Assembly (NCBI GenBank): GCA_910586505.1
Contig: CAJUGV010000008.1
Coordinates: 1 to 64,000, forward strand
Reading direction: 5' to 3'
Length of the DNA stretch: 64,000 nucleotides
Source of the DNA: an uncultured Paraprevotella sp.
GTDB lineage: Bacteria > Bacteroidota > Bacteroidia > Bacteroidales > Bacteroidaceae
Position numbers and translations under genes: made by a program. Positions 49,957 to 58,453 of this stretch are shown here, in pieces. Below the pieces are notes generated by a model. It saw only the letters and a program-made list of their open reading frames with translations. It searched no databases and was not told where the DNA came from. The stretch's first letter is position 1. Each line of letters opens with the position of its first letter.

Positions 49957-52443
49957 ATGGTCAACAAAACTTTTCAGGCAAACGATGATGTCGACAAACA
50001 GGATGCCGGTTTTAATTATCGTGAAATGGTGGATGCTGTGATTCTGCACTGGCATTGGTTTGTAATATCCATTGTTGGGTGTGTGTGCATTGCTTTCTTA
50101 TATTTGAAGACCAAACCGTATGTGTATTCTACATGGGCCGAAGTATTGATCAAGGATGAGGACCCATACAAGCGCAATATGCGGGGAAGTGCATTGGCCG
50201 ACTTTACTCAATTGGGATTTATGACGAACAGTAACGGTTTTGACAATGAGGTCAGAATCCTGGGAAGTAAGACATTGGCGCGCCGTGCCGTCACCAACCT
50301 TAAACTATATGTACGTTATGCCTTTGATGGGGCAATGCGCGATACGGAACTTTATGGAAACTCTCCCGTGCTGGCAGATATGTCTCCGGTTGATTTGGAT
50401 ACATTGGCCATGCCTGTTTCTCTTGAGCTTACTCCTTTGAAGAATGGAGGTTTTCATGTCGAAGGTATGGCATGGGAGGAACCTTTTGAAGCTGATATCG
50501 AGAAGATTCCGGCGAGGATCAAGACTTTGTCCGGCTGGGTGTCGCTCCGTCCGAATCCTTATATGGAGGACCTGACATTTGACAAGAACTTGAAAATAAG
50601 CATCGTGAGCCCGGCTCTTATGGCAGAAGCCTTTATGAGTGTCACGTCTATAGAACCTATCAGTAAACAAACGACTATTGCCCGTATCGTGATGAAAGAT
50701 ACGGAGCGTCAGCGTGCTGAAGATTATATGAATGAGCTGATACGTGTATATAATGTGGATGCCAACGATGTGAAGAATGAAGTGGCACTCAAAACAGAAG
50801 CGTTTGTTAACCAGCGTATTCAGATTATCAATGCTGAGTTGGGTACTACAGAGTCAAATCTTGAGTCTTATAAGAAAAGACATCAGCTGGTGAATCTGAT
50901 GTCTGATGCCGAGGCTGCCTATAAAGGAGTAGAAAGCTATCAGACTCAACAGATAGAACTGCAGACACAGATGCTCCTTGTCAAGTCCTTGAAAGAATAT
51001 GTGGATAATCCTGCCAACAATATGGAAGTGATTCCTACAAACCTCGGGCTTGCAGACCGGGGCCTGAATACCGTTATTGCCGATTACAACGCCAAAGTGG
51101 TGGAACGCAAGCGTCTGCTCGCAACTGCGCCCGAAAGTTCTCCCGTGGTAGTTTCGGTAACCAATACCATTACTTCCATGTATCCCGGTATCCGTCATTC
51201 TCTTGCTACGGTGTATGAAAACCTGCAAGTTCAGAAACGTAATATTGACAATCAATATAATCTGTTCATCAGCCGTCTGTCCGACGCACCGACTCAGGAG
51301 CGTGTGCTTACCGATATCGGTCGTCAGCAATCCGTAAAGGCTGCACTCTACCAGATTTTGTTGCAGAAGCGTGAGGAGAATGCCATTTCATTGGCTTCTA
51401 CGGTAGACAAGGCGCAGGTTATCGATATGCCGGAAAGTACTATCCGCCCTATTTCTCCCCGTAAAACGATTGTGCTTCTCCTTGCTTTGGCGATGGGTGT
51501 TGCGTTGCCGGCCGGGCTGATATACCTGTTGAATCTGTTGCGCTACCGTATTGAAGGGCGCAATGACATAGAGAAGTTGACGAACTTGTCTGTACTGAGC
51601 GATATCTTTGTAGCCGGTGAGTTGAACGGTAAGAAGAGAGCCGTTGTGGTCCGCGAGAACAATAACGACATGATGGAGGAGTCATTCCGTAATCTGAGAG
51701 CTAACTTGGGCTTTGTGATGACGAAGAGTGAGAGAGTCATGATGTGTACATCGGTGATTCCCGGTGAAGGAAAAACATTCGTGTCAACCAACTTGGCCAT
51801 GAGTTTGGCACTCGCCGGCAAGAAAGTGTTGGTGGTAGGTCTGGATATCCGTAAGCCCCGATTGGCTAAATTGTTCGGTCTCAAAGCCGGAAGTCGCGGT
51901 GTGACCACCTACTTAGCCGGGGAGGACAGTTCGGATGAATTTCTGCGTGACCAGATTCTCAGTTCAGGTCTGCATGCCAATCTGGATGTGCTGCCGGCCG
52001 GTCTGATTCCGCCTAACCCTGCCGAGTTGATTGCTTCGGAAAGATTGGATTATGCGTTTGCACGATTCCGGGAATGGTATGATATGGTCGTGGTGGATAC
52101 ACCGCCTATCGGTCTGGTGAGTGATACGATGATGTTGGGACGTCTGGCTGATGCTACGCTGATAGTATGCCGGTGCGATTATTCGCTCAAGCGTAATTTT
52201 GAGATACTGAACGAGATACATCGAGACGGTAAGTTGCCTAAGATGAATCTCGTGTTGAACGGTGTAAACTTGAGGTTGCGTAAATACGGATATTACTACG
52301 GTTATGGTCATTACGGCCGTTACGGTAGATATGGAAGCTATGGTCATTACGGTCGCTATGGCGGTTACGGAAATAAGAATGGAGAGAGAAGCCATCGCCA
52401 CGGAGGCTTTATCCATGAGGATGATTATGATGCCAAGGATTAA
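49957..52443 (+). CDS. Polysaccharide tyrosine autokinase (Wzc-like)
   Basis: An 828-residue inner-membrane Wzz-kinase fusion. The N-terminal Wzz domain has its first membrane helix at about 33-52 and the second near 510-530 ('SPRKTIVLLLALAMGVALPAG'). The long periplasmic part includes a coiled coil (about 275-330). The cytosolic BY-kinase shows Walker A 'SVIPGEGKTFVSTNLA' (about 604), Walker A' 'VLVVGLDIRKPRL' and Walker B 'MVVVDTPPIG'. The C-terminal tail carries 12 tyrosines in Gly-Tyr repeats, the autophosphorylation cluster. It controls polymer length and export. No separate phosphatase gene is adjacent. Confidence 0.95.
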   Translation: MVNKTFQANDDVDKQDAGFNYREMVDAVILHWHWFVISIVGCVCIAFLYLKTKPYVYSTWAEVLIKDEDPYKRNMRGSALADFTQLGFMTNSNGFDNEVRILGSKTLARRAVTNLKLYVRYAFDGAMRDTELYGNSPVLADMSPVDLDTLAMPVSLELTPLKNGGFHVEGMAWEEPFEADIEKIPARIKTLSGWVSLRPNPYMEDLTFDKNLKISIVSPALMAEAFMSVTSIEPISKQTTIARIVMKDTERQRAEDYMNELIRVYNVDANDVKNEVALKTEAFVNQRIQIINAELGTTESNLESYKKRHQLVNLMSDAEAAYKGVESYQTQQIELQTQMLLVKSLKEYVDNPANNMEVIPTNLGLADRGLNTVIADYNAKVVERKRLLATAPESSPVVVSVTNTITSMYPGIRHSLATVYENLQVQKRNIDNQYNLFISRLSDAPTQERVLTDIGRQQSVKAALYQILLQKREENAISLASTVDKAQVIDMPESTIRPISPRKTIVLLLALAMGVALPAGLIYLLNLLRYRIEGRNDIEKLTNLSVLSDIFVAGELNGKKRAVVVRENNNDMMEESFRNLRANLGFVMTKSERVMMCTSVIPGEGKTFVSTNLAMSLALAGKKVLVVGLDIRKPRLAKLFGLKAGSRGVTTYLAGEDSSDEFLRDQILSSGLHANLDVLPAGLIPPNPAELIASERLDYAFARFREWYDMVVVDTPPIGLVSDTMMLGRLADATLIVCRCDYSLKRNFEILNEIHRDGKLPKMNLVLNGVNLRLRKYGYYYGYGHYGRYGRYGSYGHYGRYGGYGNKNGERSHRHGGFIHEDDYDAKD
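52285..52370 (+). repeat. Imperfect tandem repeat coding for the Gly/Tyr tail of the kinase
   Basis: TAY-GGN units recur, and the block TATGGTCATTACGG occurs twice about 39 nt apart. The in-frame repeats could expand or shrink by slippage without breaking the frame. Confidence 0.6.
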
Positions 52444-52481
52444 ATGTCTTATTGCTTATATGTAAGGAAAAAGAACATGAT

Positions 52482-52527
52482 AAAAGAAGAAGAGATGGTG
52501 GTTAGAACCACCATCTCTTCTTCTTTT
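52482..52527. terminator. Bidirectional terminator between the kinase and HAD genes, inside the HAD 3' coding end
   Basis: An A-rich arm (AAGAAGAAGAGATGGTGGTT, ending about 52503) pairs perfectly with AACCACCATCTCTTCTTCTT (from about 52506) with a tiny loop, then TTTT. The right arm is also the coding sequence for the last residues of the minus-strand HAD protein. Confidence 0.8.
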
Positions 52528-52930
52528 TAGGAGTTGCGGGCATGTATTCTTCTTCCCACTCTTCTTGCAATAGATCCGTCATGCTTTTCCCTTCCGATAT
52601 CATGCGGTATATGACACCCCAGTCGGGCAGGCCGCCGATATTCCGGTCGTCTATGAACAGATCGGCCTTTAGTTTACGGCTGTAGTGCATGTTCTTGTCG
52701 GTGTCTTCTTCCGGAAAGTCTTTGTTTACTGCAAAGAATTCCACACCTCGCTGGCGGCACCATTCCACAGCTTCATCCTGTAGCTTTCCTTCTCTTACCG
52801 TCCAAAGGATGAGGTGATGATGGTCTTCAATCAGTTTTTTCAGTGTTTCGGTGGCGAATGGAACTTCGCGCCCGATTTCGGGATAGCGGTGCTCTACTAT
52901 GGTCCCGTCGAAGTCTACGGCTATAATCAT
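52502..52930 (-). CDS. Small HAD-superfamily protein
   Basis: A 142-residue protein with the HAD motif I 'MIIAVDFDGTIVEHRYP' (nucleophile Asp6, second Asp8), a motif II-like 'ILWTVREGK' and motif III/IV 'KADLFIDDRNIGG'. It has no cap domain, like other minimal C0-type HAD proteins of Bacteroides. It could be a phosphatase, but its substrate is unknown. The tail KKKKRWWF is encoded by the terminator stem. It sits beside the tyrosine kinase gene on the opposite strand; I see no evidence that it is the kinase's phosphatase. Confidence 0.85.
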   Translation of the reverse strand: MIIAVDFDGTIVEHRYPEIGREVPFATETLKKLIEDHHHLILWTVREGKLQDEAVEWCRQRGVEFFAVNKDFPEEDTDKNMHYSRKLKADLFIDDRNIGGLPDWGVIYRMISEGKSMTDLLQEEWEEEYMPATPKKKKRWWF

Positions 52931-52957
52931 ATTGCTTTGTTTGGAATATTATTTTGG

Positions 52958-52965
52958 CAAAGGTA
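52958..52965 (-). promoter_or_regulatory. -7 box of the HAD gene
   Basis: On the minus strand TACCTTTG (52965-52958) lies 28 nt before the start codon. Confidence 0.55.
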
Positions 52966-53127
52966 CGAAAACGCGGTTGCTTTTGAGGGGATTGGGAACG
53001 GAAATTCGTTTTTTTCTGTTAAATTCAGAAAAAACCGTGTTTCTGTTTGTTCTTTTTCGCCTCCCTATTCGTAATCTATACCAAAGCGAAAGAAAGTAAT
53101 ATTAGTTGATCCTTAAAAAGAAAGAAC

Positions 53128-56100
53128 ATGAAGAATGGAATTCTTGCGGCAATGGCACTTTGCTGCGCTACTTCATCGACAGTGCCTCTGTGGGCGGCAG
53201 AGTATCAGGAACCCGTCTTGAAAACAGTCGAGCCGAATCTGGCTACCGACGGAACCGGCGGCGGAGTCTATTATGTCTATCATATGGCCTCCAAGTCGTT
53301 CCTTACGGCCGGAAATAAATATGGTACACAGTTGAGTGTGGGCGAGAACGGTATGAAAATTACGTTGGATTACGGTACGGAACGTGCTCCCTTGCTCGGT
53401 CAGAAACCGAAAGTGGACGGAACGGGTTGGATTTTCAACATGATGGATGCTCCTACTAACAGCGGTTTCCACGAAGTGTATCTGACAGACCGTACGCAGG
53501 CATGGGTGGATTGCAACGAACAGGGACATACTCTTTGGGATATCCAGAAGCAGGAGAACGGTACATACCGCATCATGGTCGTTAAGCAGGATACGGTTTA
53601 CAGCCGCAATGAAGAGGGAGAATACGTAGAGAGGATGTGGGGTGTGTCCGAAGGTTCTACCGCAGTCCTTCCCACAGCCAATCCCGAAGAGGGCGGATAT
53701 GAGAATGCGGAAGTAGACTGGTCATTCACAACCGATGAATATTATGAATTGTATAAAGCAAAGAAGAGTCTTTATACTGAATTGGTGTATGCCGATGAAC
53801 AGGGATTCACTGAGGTGTCTTCTTATGAGAGTCTATATGACAGCAACGATGCCACGGCTGATGAAGTTTTACGTGCGGCTCTGGCATTGCGCCAGGCTGT
53901 GATGGACAAACAGGGCGAAGGCGCTACGGAAGAGAATCCGAAAGATTTCACAAGCATGATTATCAATGCCGACCTTAACAATGGCAATACCGGATGGTCT
54001 GACGATGCCGGCGGTGCCGGATTAGGCCATCAGGACGGTACGTCCTATCAGGATGCCGATGACGAAAGCCTTTTGATGGAGCATTTTACCGAGGAATGGC
54101 AGGCTGCGAACAATGGCGGCGTGACGGCACGCATCCATCAGGTGCTCGGCAATATGCCTTCCGGACGTTATCGTCTGTCGGCCAAGACAATCGGTTACAA
54201 TCAAGGCGACTGGCAAGGCGTCCATCATGGTCTTTATCTTTTTGCGGAGACATCATCGACCGGCGATGAATATCGTGCGGAGGCCCATACCCTTAAATTC
54301 GGAGGTTTGGCCAACGGTGCCCAGAAAGACGATGTGCCTTCTCCCCGTCCGGTAGTACTGGAGTTTTATTCCCGCGGCGGTGATCTGACCATCGGTTTGA
54401 AAACGGTGAATACCAACTGTAACTGGATTGCCATGGACGACGTACGTCTCGAATATTTGGGTATAGGCAGCGGAATGGCAGGTGAAGTAAGAGCCTCTGT
54501 AGAAAAACTTCAGCAGCGTTTGGACGAGTATACCACCAACAATGTGGAAATTTCGAAAGCCGGTGCACAGCATGCCCGGGATTTGATGGAGTCGGCTCTG
54601 AAGGCTGCCGAGACGGAGATGGACGACGGTGCTCTTTCATTGATAAATAAATCGGTTCTGGCAGAACTTGAGGTGTTGGCAGCCGATGCGGCAGCTTATG
54701 TGAAACTGAACACATTCTTGAGTAATGTGTCTTATTGGGATGGAGATTATGCCGATCTGGCTTTACCTGCGCTGGACGATTACATTGCCGGTCTGGAGAA
54801 TGCACAATCTGATTTGACATTCGATCCAGCCGATGCCGACAGTTTGCAAGTCCGTGCCGACCGCTTGTTCCGTCAGGAAATCAACAAGGCAATCGAAAGC
54901 GGCGAAACCGATCAGATCACCGGTTTGCTGGTCAATCCCAGCTTTGCCCGTAACAATGACGGATGGACAAAGACCGGAAACGGAAATTATGGAAACGACG
55001 GTCATCATATCGGCGAGGTATGGAACGGAAGAGACTGGGAAGTATTTCAGGAACTGACCGGACTTCCGGAGGGATTCTATAAAATCACGATGCAGGGCTT
55101 CTATTCTCCAAGTTCGCCCAACAGCGGCGTATGGCATGCCGGATGGGGCGTGGAAGGCGATGTGATCAACACTCCGATGGCGTATGTCTTTGCCAATAGC
55201 GCGGCAGAACTGATGCACCATGTAGCCGATTTCCCGCAAGATGCAAAGATGAATGAAAATGGCTGGGAGGAAATTTCCGGAACGGCGGATGCCAATCTCA
55301 ACGGCAAGTTCCTGCCCGTTGACATGACAGCGTCCGGTACTGTATTCCAGGCTGATGAAAACAATTATCTCAACACCGTGAACTGTTATGTAGGTGCCGA
55401 CGGAGTGCTTCGCATCGGAACACGGCTTGCCGGAGTGACAAGAGACCAGGCATGGGTCACTTTCGACAATTTCAAGGTGCGGTATCTGGGATTTGAGAAT
55501 ACGCAAAGCGCGGTAGCAGCCTTGTCGGCCAAGATAAAGGAAGCCGAGCGTGCGCTGGGCGAGGGAACCCTGATGACTGTGGCGGTACAGGAAAATCTGG
55601 CCGGTGTCGTTCTTGCTGCCACGGAACTTATAAAAGGCGAGGTGAGCGGCGAACAGTTCAAATCTACGATGGCTTCACTGGAAGAGGCTATGGAGCTTGC
55701 CAAGGCCTCGCGTGAATTGGTGAGATCGGCAGACGAGCTGGTTGCCAAACATAACAATGCGAGCGACAACGGCATGTATGACGGTTACAATGCAGACGAC
55801 ATGAGCCTGCTGATGGACTATGTCGGAGAATTGGCGGAAATGATCGAGATGAAAGATCTGGCCGATGATGCGACGGTGGAAGCCTACATATCCGACATCC
55901 GCAATGCCTATGCCGATATGTTGAAGTCGGCCGTAGACATGACTGTTGCCTCCAAGGATGAGCCGGTTGACGTGACATCGCTGATTCAGTCAGCAAGTTT
56001 CAGTGAACGGGTGGATGACATTACGGAGCAGGCATCTGTCGACGGATGGACCGTCACGAACGGTTCCCGGAATGCTACCGGTGCGAAAAACTATGAGTTC

Positions 56101-56754
56101 TTTAATGTGACGGACGGCGATATCCGCCAGACGCTCTACGGTATGCCGAAGGGATACTACCGTTTGGGGTACAACGGAACTTATCGTGCCGGTGATATAG
56201 CTCCGGCTGCTGTAGCCTATCGTGCGGGCACGGATGCCAAGAATGCGTCGGCTTATGTGACTGTAGGAGGGAAGACGGTGTCCGAACCCTTGCCGTCCAT
56301 GTTTGAAGGTGTCAAGGAGGGCAAGTATCATGCCAACGATGTGGTGCTGCACGATACCCTCCGCGTAAATGATGATTTTGTCTACAACTGTATGATGAAT
56401 AATGTGGCCGGTGCGGATGCGGCATTCAGTCACGGTTCATACGAAGGTAGTATTACGTTCTACGTGGATGAGGACAAGCAGGATGTGACCATCGGAGTGC
56501 GCAAGGACGGTGCTTTGCAGAACGACTGGGCCATCATAGACAACTTCCGTCTTTATTACTTCGGTGACGGAGAAGCCAACAATCCGGACGCCATCGGCGA
56601 AGTGATATCCGGTGCCGATGCTTTTGTTGTAAGTTCCGCCTGGTACACTATCAACGGTGTGCGTGTGGCAGAACCGAGACAACAAGGCATTTATATCCGT
56701 GAAGATTTGCTGAGCGACGGTTCGAAGAAAGCCGTGAAGGTGATCGTAAAATAA
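53128..56754 (+). CDS. Large secreted modular protein with three beta-sandwich domains
   Basis: A 1208-residue exported protein (signal cleaved near LWAA, about residue 24). I do not recognise a named family for the whole. An N-terminal domain (about 30-205) is followed by three carbohydrate-binding-like beta-sandwich modules, each with an 'N.GW.....' start, a 'MP.G.YRL' or 'LPEGFYKITMQGF' strand and an 'NW.AMDDVRLEYLG' / 'DQAWVTFDNFKVRYLG' / 'NDWAIIDNFRLYYFG' end (about 270-450, 595-790, 960-1160). Helical spacers separate them. The last 35 residues, with 'WYTINGVRVAEPRQQGIYI', resemble a sorting or anchoring tail. It is probably a surface glycan- or matrix-binding protein; this is inference. 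Confidence 0.75.
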   Translation: MKNGILAAMALCCATSSTVPLWAAEYQEPVLKTVEPNLATDGTGGGVYYVYHMASKSFLTAGNKYGTQLSVGENGMKITLDYGTERAPLLGQKPKVDGTGWIFNMMDAPTNSGFHEVYLTDRTQAWVDCNEQGHTLWDIQKQENGTYRIMVVKQDTVYSRNEEGEYVERMWGVSEGSTAVLPTANPEEGGYENAEVDWSFTTDEYYELYKAKKSLYTELVYADEQGFTEVSSYESLYDSNDATADEVLRAALALRQAVMDKQGEGATEENPKDFTSMIINADLNNGNTGWSDDAGGAGLGHQDGTSYQDADDESLLMEHFTEEWQAANNGGVTARIHQVLGNMPSGRYRLSAKTIGYNQGDWQGVHHGLYLFAETSSTGDEYRAEAHTLKFGGLANGAQKDDVPSPRPVVLEFYSRGGDLTIGLKTVNTNCNWIAMDDVRLEYLGIGSGMAGEVRASVEKLQQRLDEYTTNNVEISKAGAQHARDLMESALKAAETEMDDGALSLINKSVLAELEVLAADAAAYVKLNTFLSNVSYWDGDYADLALPALDDYIAGLENAQSDLTFDPADADSLQVRADRLFRQEINKAIESGETDQITGLLVNPSFARNNDGWTKTGNGNYGNDGHHIGEVWNGRDWEVFQELTGLPEGFYKITMQGFYSPSSPNSGVWHAGWGVEGDVINTPMAYVFANSAAELMHHVADFPQDAKMNENGWEEISGTADANLNGKFLPVDMTASGTVFQADENNYLNTVNCYVGADGVLRIGTRLAGVTRDQAWVTFDNFKVRYLGFENTQSAVAALSAKIKEAERALGEGTLMTVAVQENLAGVVLAATELIKGEVSGEQFKSTMASLEEAMELAKASRELVRSADELVAKHNNASDNGMYDGYNADDMSLLMDYVGELAEMIEMKDLADDATVEAYISDIRNAYADMLKSAVDMTVASKDEPVDVTSLIQSASFSERVDDITEQASVDGWTVTNGSRNATGAKNYEFFNVTDGDIRQTLYGMPKGYYRLGYNGTYRAGDIAPAAVAYRAGTDAKNASAYVTVGGKTVSEPLPSMFEGVKEGKYHANDVVLHDTLRVNDDFVYNCMMNNVAGADAAFSHGSYEGSITFYVDEDKQDVTIGVRKDGALQNDWAIIDNFRLYYFGDGEANNPDAIGEVISGADAFVVSSAWYTINGVRVAEPRQQGIYIREDLLSDGSKKAVKVIVK

Positions 56755-56779
56755 TGCTTTTCATCAATAGACTGACTGC

Positions 56780-56815
56780 AAAGGGAGGACGAAGTGATTC
56801 GTCCTCCCTTTTTCC
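56780..56815. terminator. Convergent terminator between the modular protein and the smalltalk gene
   Basis: AAAGGGAGGACGAA (56780-56793) pairs perfectly with TTCGTCCTCCCTTT (56798-56811) and continues into T residues on the plus strand. Confidence 0.85.
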
Positions 56816-56840
56816 GATGCCGCCATAAGCGGAAGTTGTG

Positions 56841-56930
56841 CTACATGGCCGACCCGCCGATAGCGCCCAGTATGGCGCTGGCCACGGCAATGAGTACGTT
56901 AAGCAGGGTGTTCCATAAGGATTTGTTCAT
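56841..56930 (-). CDS. Smalltalk-like 29-residue membrane protein
   Basis: A 29-residue protein: start MNKSLWNTLLN, then a hydrophobic helix (about 9-25, 'VLIAVASAILGAIGG') and end SAM. It matches what is annotated in Bacteroides as the 'smalltalk' protein, usually found beside HU-like and peptidoglycan-active genes as it is here. Function unknown. It starts 28 nt downstream of the P5-like gene and is the last gene of the cluster. Confidence 0.8.
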   Translation of the reverse strand: MNKSLWNTLLNVLIAVASAILGAIGGSAM

Positions 56931-56958
56931 AGGCTTTGAAATGTTAAAGTTGAAATAT

Positions 56959-57399
56959 TCAGGGACATTCGGTGCCCATATAGAGCGCCCACCCCTTCTT
57001 TATCTGACTCATGACGGCTTTTTCTCCGCATTCCACGCGGCTCATGGCTGCCACCAACGGTCCCATGTGTTCGGGGTCGTAGGGATTGAGAGGCTTGTTT
57101 GCGTCGAATCCGGTGAGGGCACAGACCTTACGGATGTAGTTGTCCGTGTCGTTGCCGTCGGCGGGCGGAGCCCAGCGGGCAATAATGCTGCGGATGGTGT
57201 GGCGTCCGTATTTGTGGCAATAAGTGCGCAGCAGGATAAAGGCGGCACGGTAGCCCCAGGCCATACTTCTGAAAGAGAAAAACTCCGGGTCGGGTTGCCT
57301 TTCCGCCAGTCCTTGCCACAGGTCTGCGGTGCGCCTGATATTGAGAGGGTTGCAGTTGCGTATCCCTCTTTTTTTATTGAACATATCCGTAGCGGTCAT
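56959..57399 (-). CDS. P5-like structural/lysozyme-like protein
   Basis: A 146-residue protein starting at MTATDMFNKKRGIRNCNPLNIRR (57399; ATG at 57384 is an alternative). The block 'RGIRNCNPLNIRRTADLWQG', then 'FFSFRSMAWGYRAAFILLRTYCHKYG' and 'TDNYIRKVCALTGFDAN' are typical of a family annotated as structural protein P5, found in phages and in Bacteroides. The fold is thought to be lysozyme-like, so it may bind or cut peptidoglycan. It takes the slot where a muramoyl-alanine amidase usually sits in this conserved cluster. It begins 5 nt after the HU-like gene. Confidence 0.75.
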   Translation of the reverse strand: MTATDMFNKKRGIRNCNPLNIRRTADLWQGLAERQPDPEFFSFRSMAWGYRAAFILLRTYCHKYGRHTIRSIIARWAPPADGNDTDNYIRKVCALTGFDANKPLNPYDPEHMGPLVAAMSRVECGEKAVMSQIKKGWALYMGTECP

Positions 57400-57403
57400 G
57401 GGC

Positions 57404-57838
57404 TTAGCCTTCACTGTTTTCGTCCTGTCCGTTATTCGCCTGTTCCGTAAATGTGATCCGCTCGAGCGAGAAATCCTTGTTGTTGAGCGATACGGCGTCT
57501 TTGAGCCTTTTGTTCGGAGTGAAGCGCACATGCAGGCGGGTCAGCAGTGTGGGATCGTAACTTTCGGCCGAGTCGCTACCCAGTCCGTTGGCCACCACAC
57601 GCAAACATCCCAGGTCGCCGAGATGCACGCGTTTGCCTTCTTTGAGAGCATAGATAATCTGCTCCTGCAATGCCGAGAGAACGGCCAGACAATCATGTCG
57701 GGTGACGGTACATGTGGAACTGATTCGTGTGGCAATCTCCTCTATGCCGATCTGATACATACTGACGATTACCGCGTAGAATTTGCCCTGACCTTTCGGG
57801 TTGCGCGGGTCTTTGCGCTCGATGACTTTGTACATCAT
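57404..57838 (-). CDS. HU-family DNA-binding protein (HU-HIG type)
   Basis: A 144-residue HU/IHF-like protein of the Bacteroides HU-HIG subfamily. 'FYAVIVSMYQIGIEEIATRISSTCTVTRHDCLAVLSALQEQIIYALKEGKRVHLGDLGCLRV' follows the HU fold, and an extended C-terminal tail (about 110-144) is acidic. Such proteins lie next to polysaccharide and DUF4248 genes in this genus; a regulatory role is possible but unproven. A -7 box TACCTTTG (57911-57904) stands upstream. Confidence 0.88.
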   Translation of the reverse strand: MMYKVIERKDPRNPKGQGKFYAVIVSMYQIGIEEIATRISSTCTVTRHDCLAVLSALQEQIIYALKEGKRVHLGDLGCLRVVANGLGSDSAESYDPTLLTRLHVRFTPNKRLKDAVSLNNKDFSLERITFTEQANNGQDENSEG

Positions 57839-57903
57839 ACGTTTACTGTTTTTTTCAGGTTGGTTTTTTGATTTTCAAATCTCATGTCGTCCGGATGACA
57901 ATA

Positions 57904-57911
57904 CAAAGGTA
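57904..57911 (-). promoter_or_regulatory. -7 box of the HU-HIG / P5 / smalltalk unit
   Basis: TACCTTTG on the minus strand, 66 nt before the HU-like start. No clear -33 box. Confidence 0.5.
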
Positions 57912-58026
57912 GGGCGGGTGGAAAAGAGGGTTGCGTTTTTGTGCATCTTTGTGTCACTTTGCGTCTTGTTGCGCTTTTCCGTGCATGTTTCCGTTCCTTT
58001 TGCTTCCTTGTCCTGCGTGCGGACGG

Positions 58027-58272
58027 TCATGTCGGCCATTCGCTGAAGTCCTCGTCGGTCTGCTCGGGCTTTCCCAGCGTGTCGATAATAAGTTCATATT
58101 GTCGAGGCGTGAAGCTGCGCTGGTAAGTTTTGAGGTGCAGTCCTTCGAGGCTCAGCCATAAGTCTTTTTCGCTTCGCAGCACTTTGAGGAATCTCCGTCG
58201 TGCGTTTTTCTCCGTAGATTCCGGAAAGTACAAGGCGGCCAGTCGGGTCACGTCATAGATGTTTTTCTTCAT
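58027..58272 (-). CDS. DUF4248 domain protein
   Basis: An 81-residue protein starting at MKKNIYDVTRLAALYFPEST (58272); sequence upstream in frame is not conserved-looking. 'ARRRFLKVLRSEKDLWLSLEGLHLKTYQRSFTPRQYELIIDTLG' fits the DUF4248 family, a small likely DNA-binding helical protein that recurs upstream of HU-HIG and cell-wall genes in Bacteroides. It is separated from the HU-like gene by 188 nt and may be transcribed on its own. Confidence 0.82.
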   Translation of the reverse strand: MKKNIYDVTRLAALYFPESTEKNARRRFLKVLRSEKDLWLSLEGLHLKTYQRSFTPRQYELIIDTLGKPEQTDEDFSEWPT

Positions 58273-58404
58273 GGTACATGATTTGTTAAAAAGGTGAATA
58301 TAAAAATGTACGGGAGTATGGCGCTGCGGCAATCGTCGGTGCCTTTTGCGGCATACGGCCGTGTCTTCATGTCTTTTCTCCGGCATCTAAATATTTCTTT
58401 ATTA

Positions 58405-58436
58405 TTTGCTGGTATTGTATGAATTTCGTAATTTTG
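58405..58436 (+). promoter_or_regulatory. Consensus promoter of manA
   Basis: TTTG (58405-58408), a 20-nt spacer and TAATTTTG (58429-58436) form an ideal Bacteroidales promoter. The start codon is 17 nt beyond, so the leader would be very short. Confidence 0.8.
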
Positions 58437-58453
58437 GACGATTTTTTATAATT

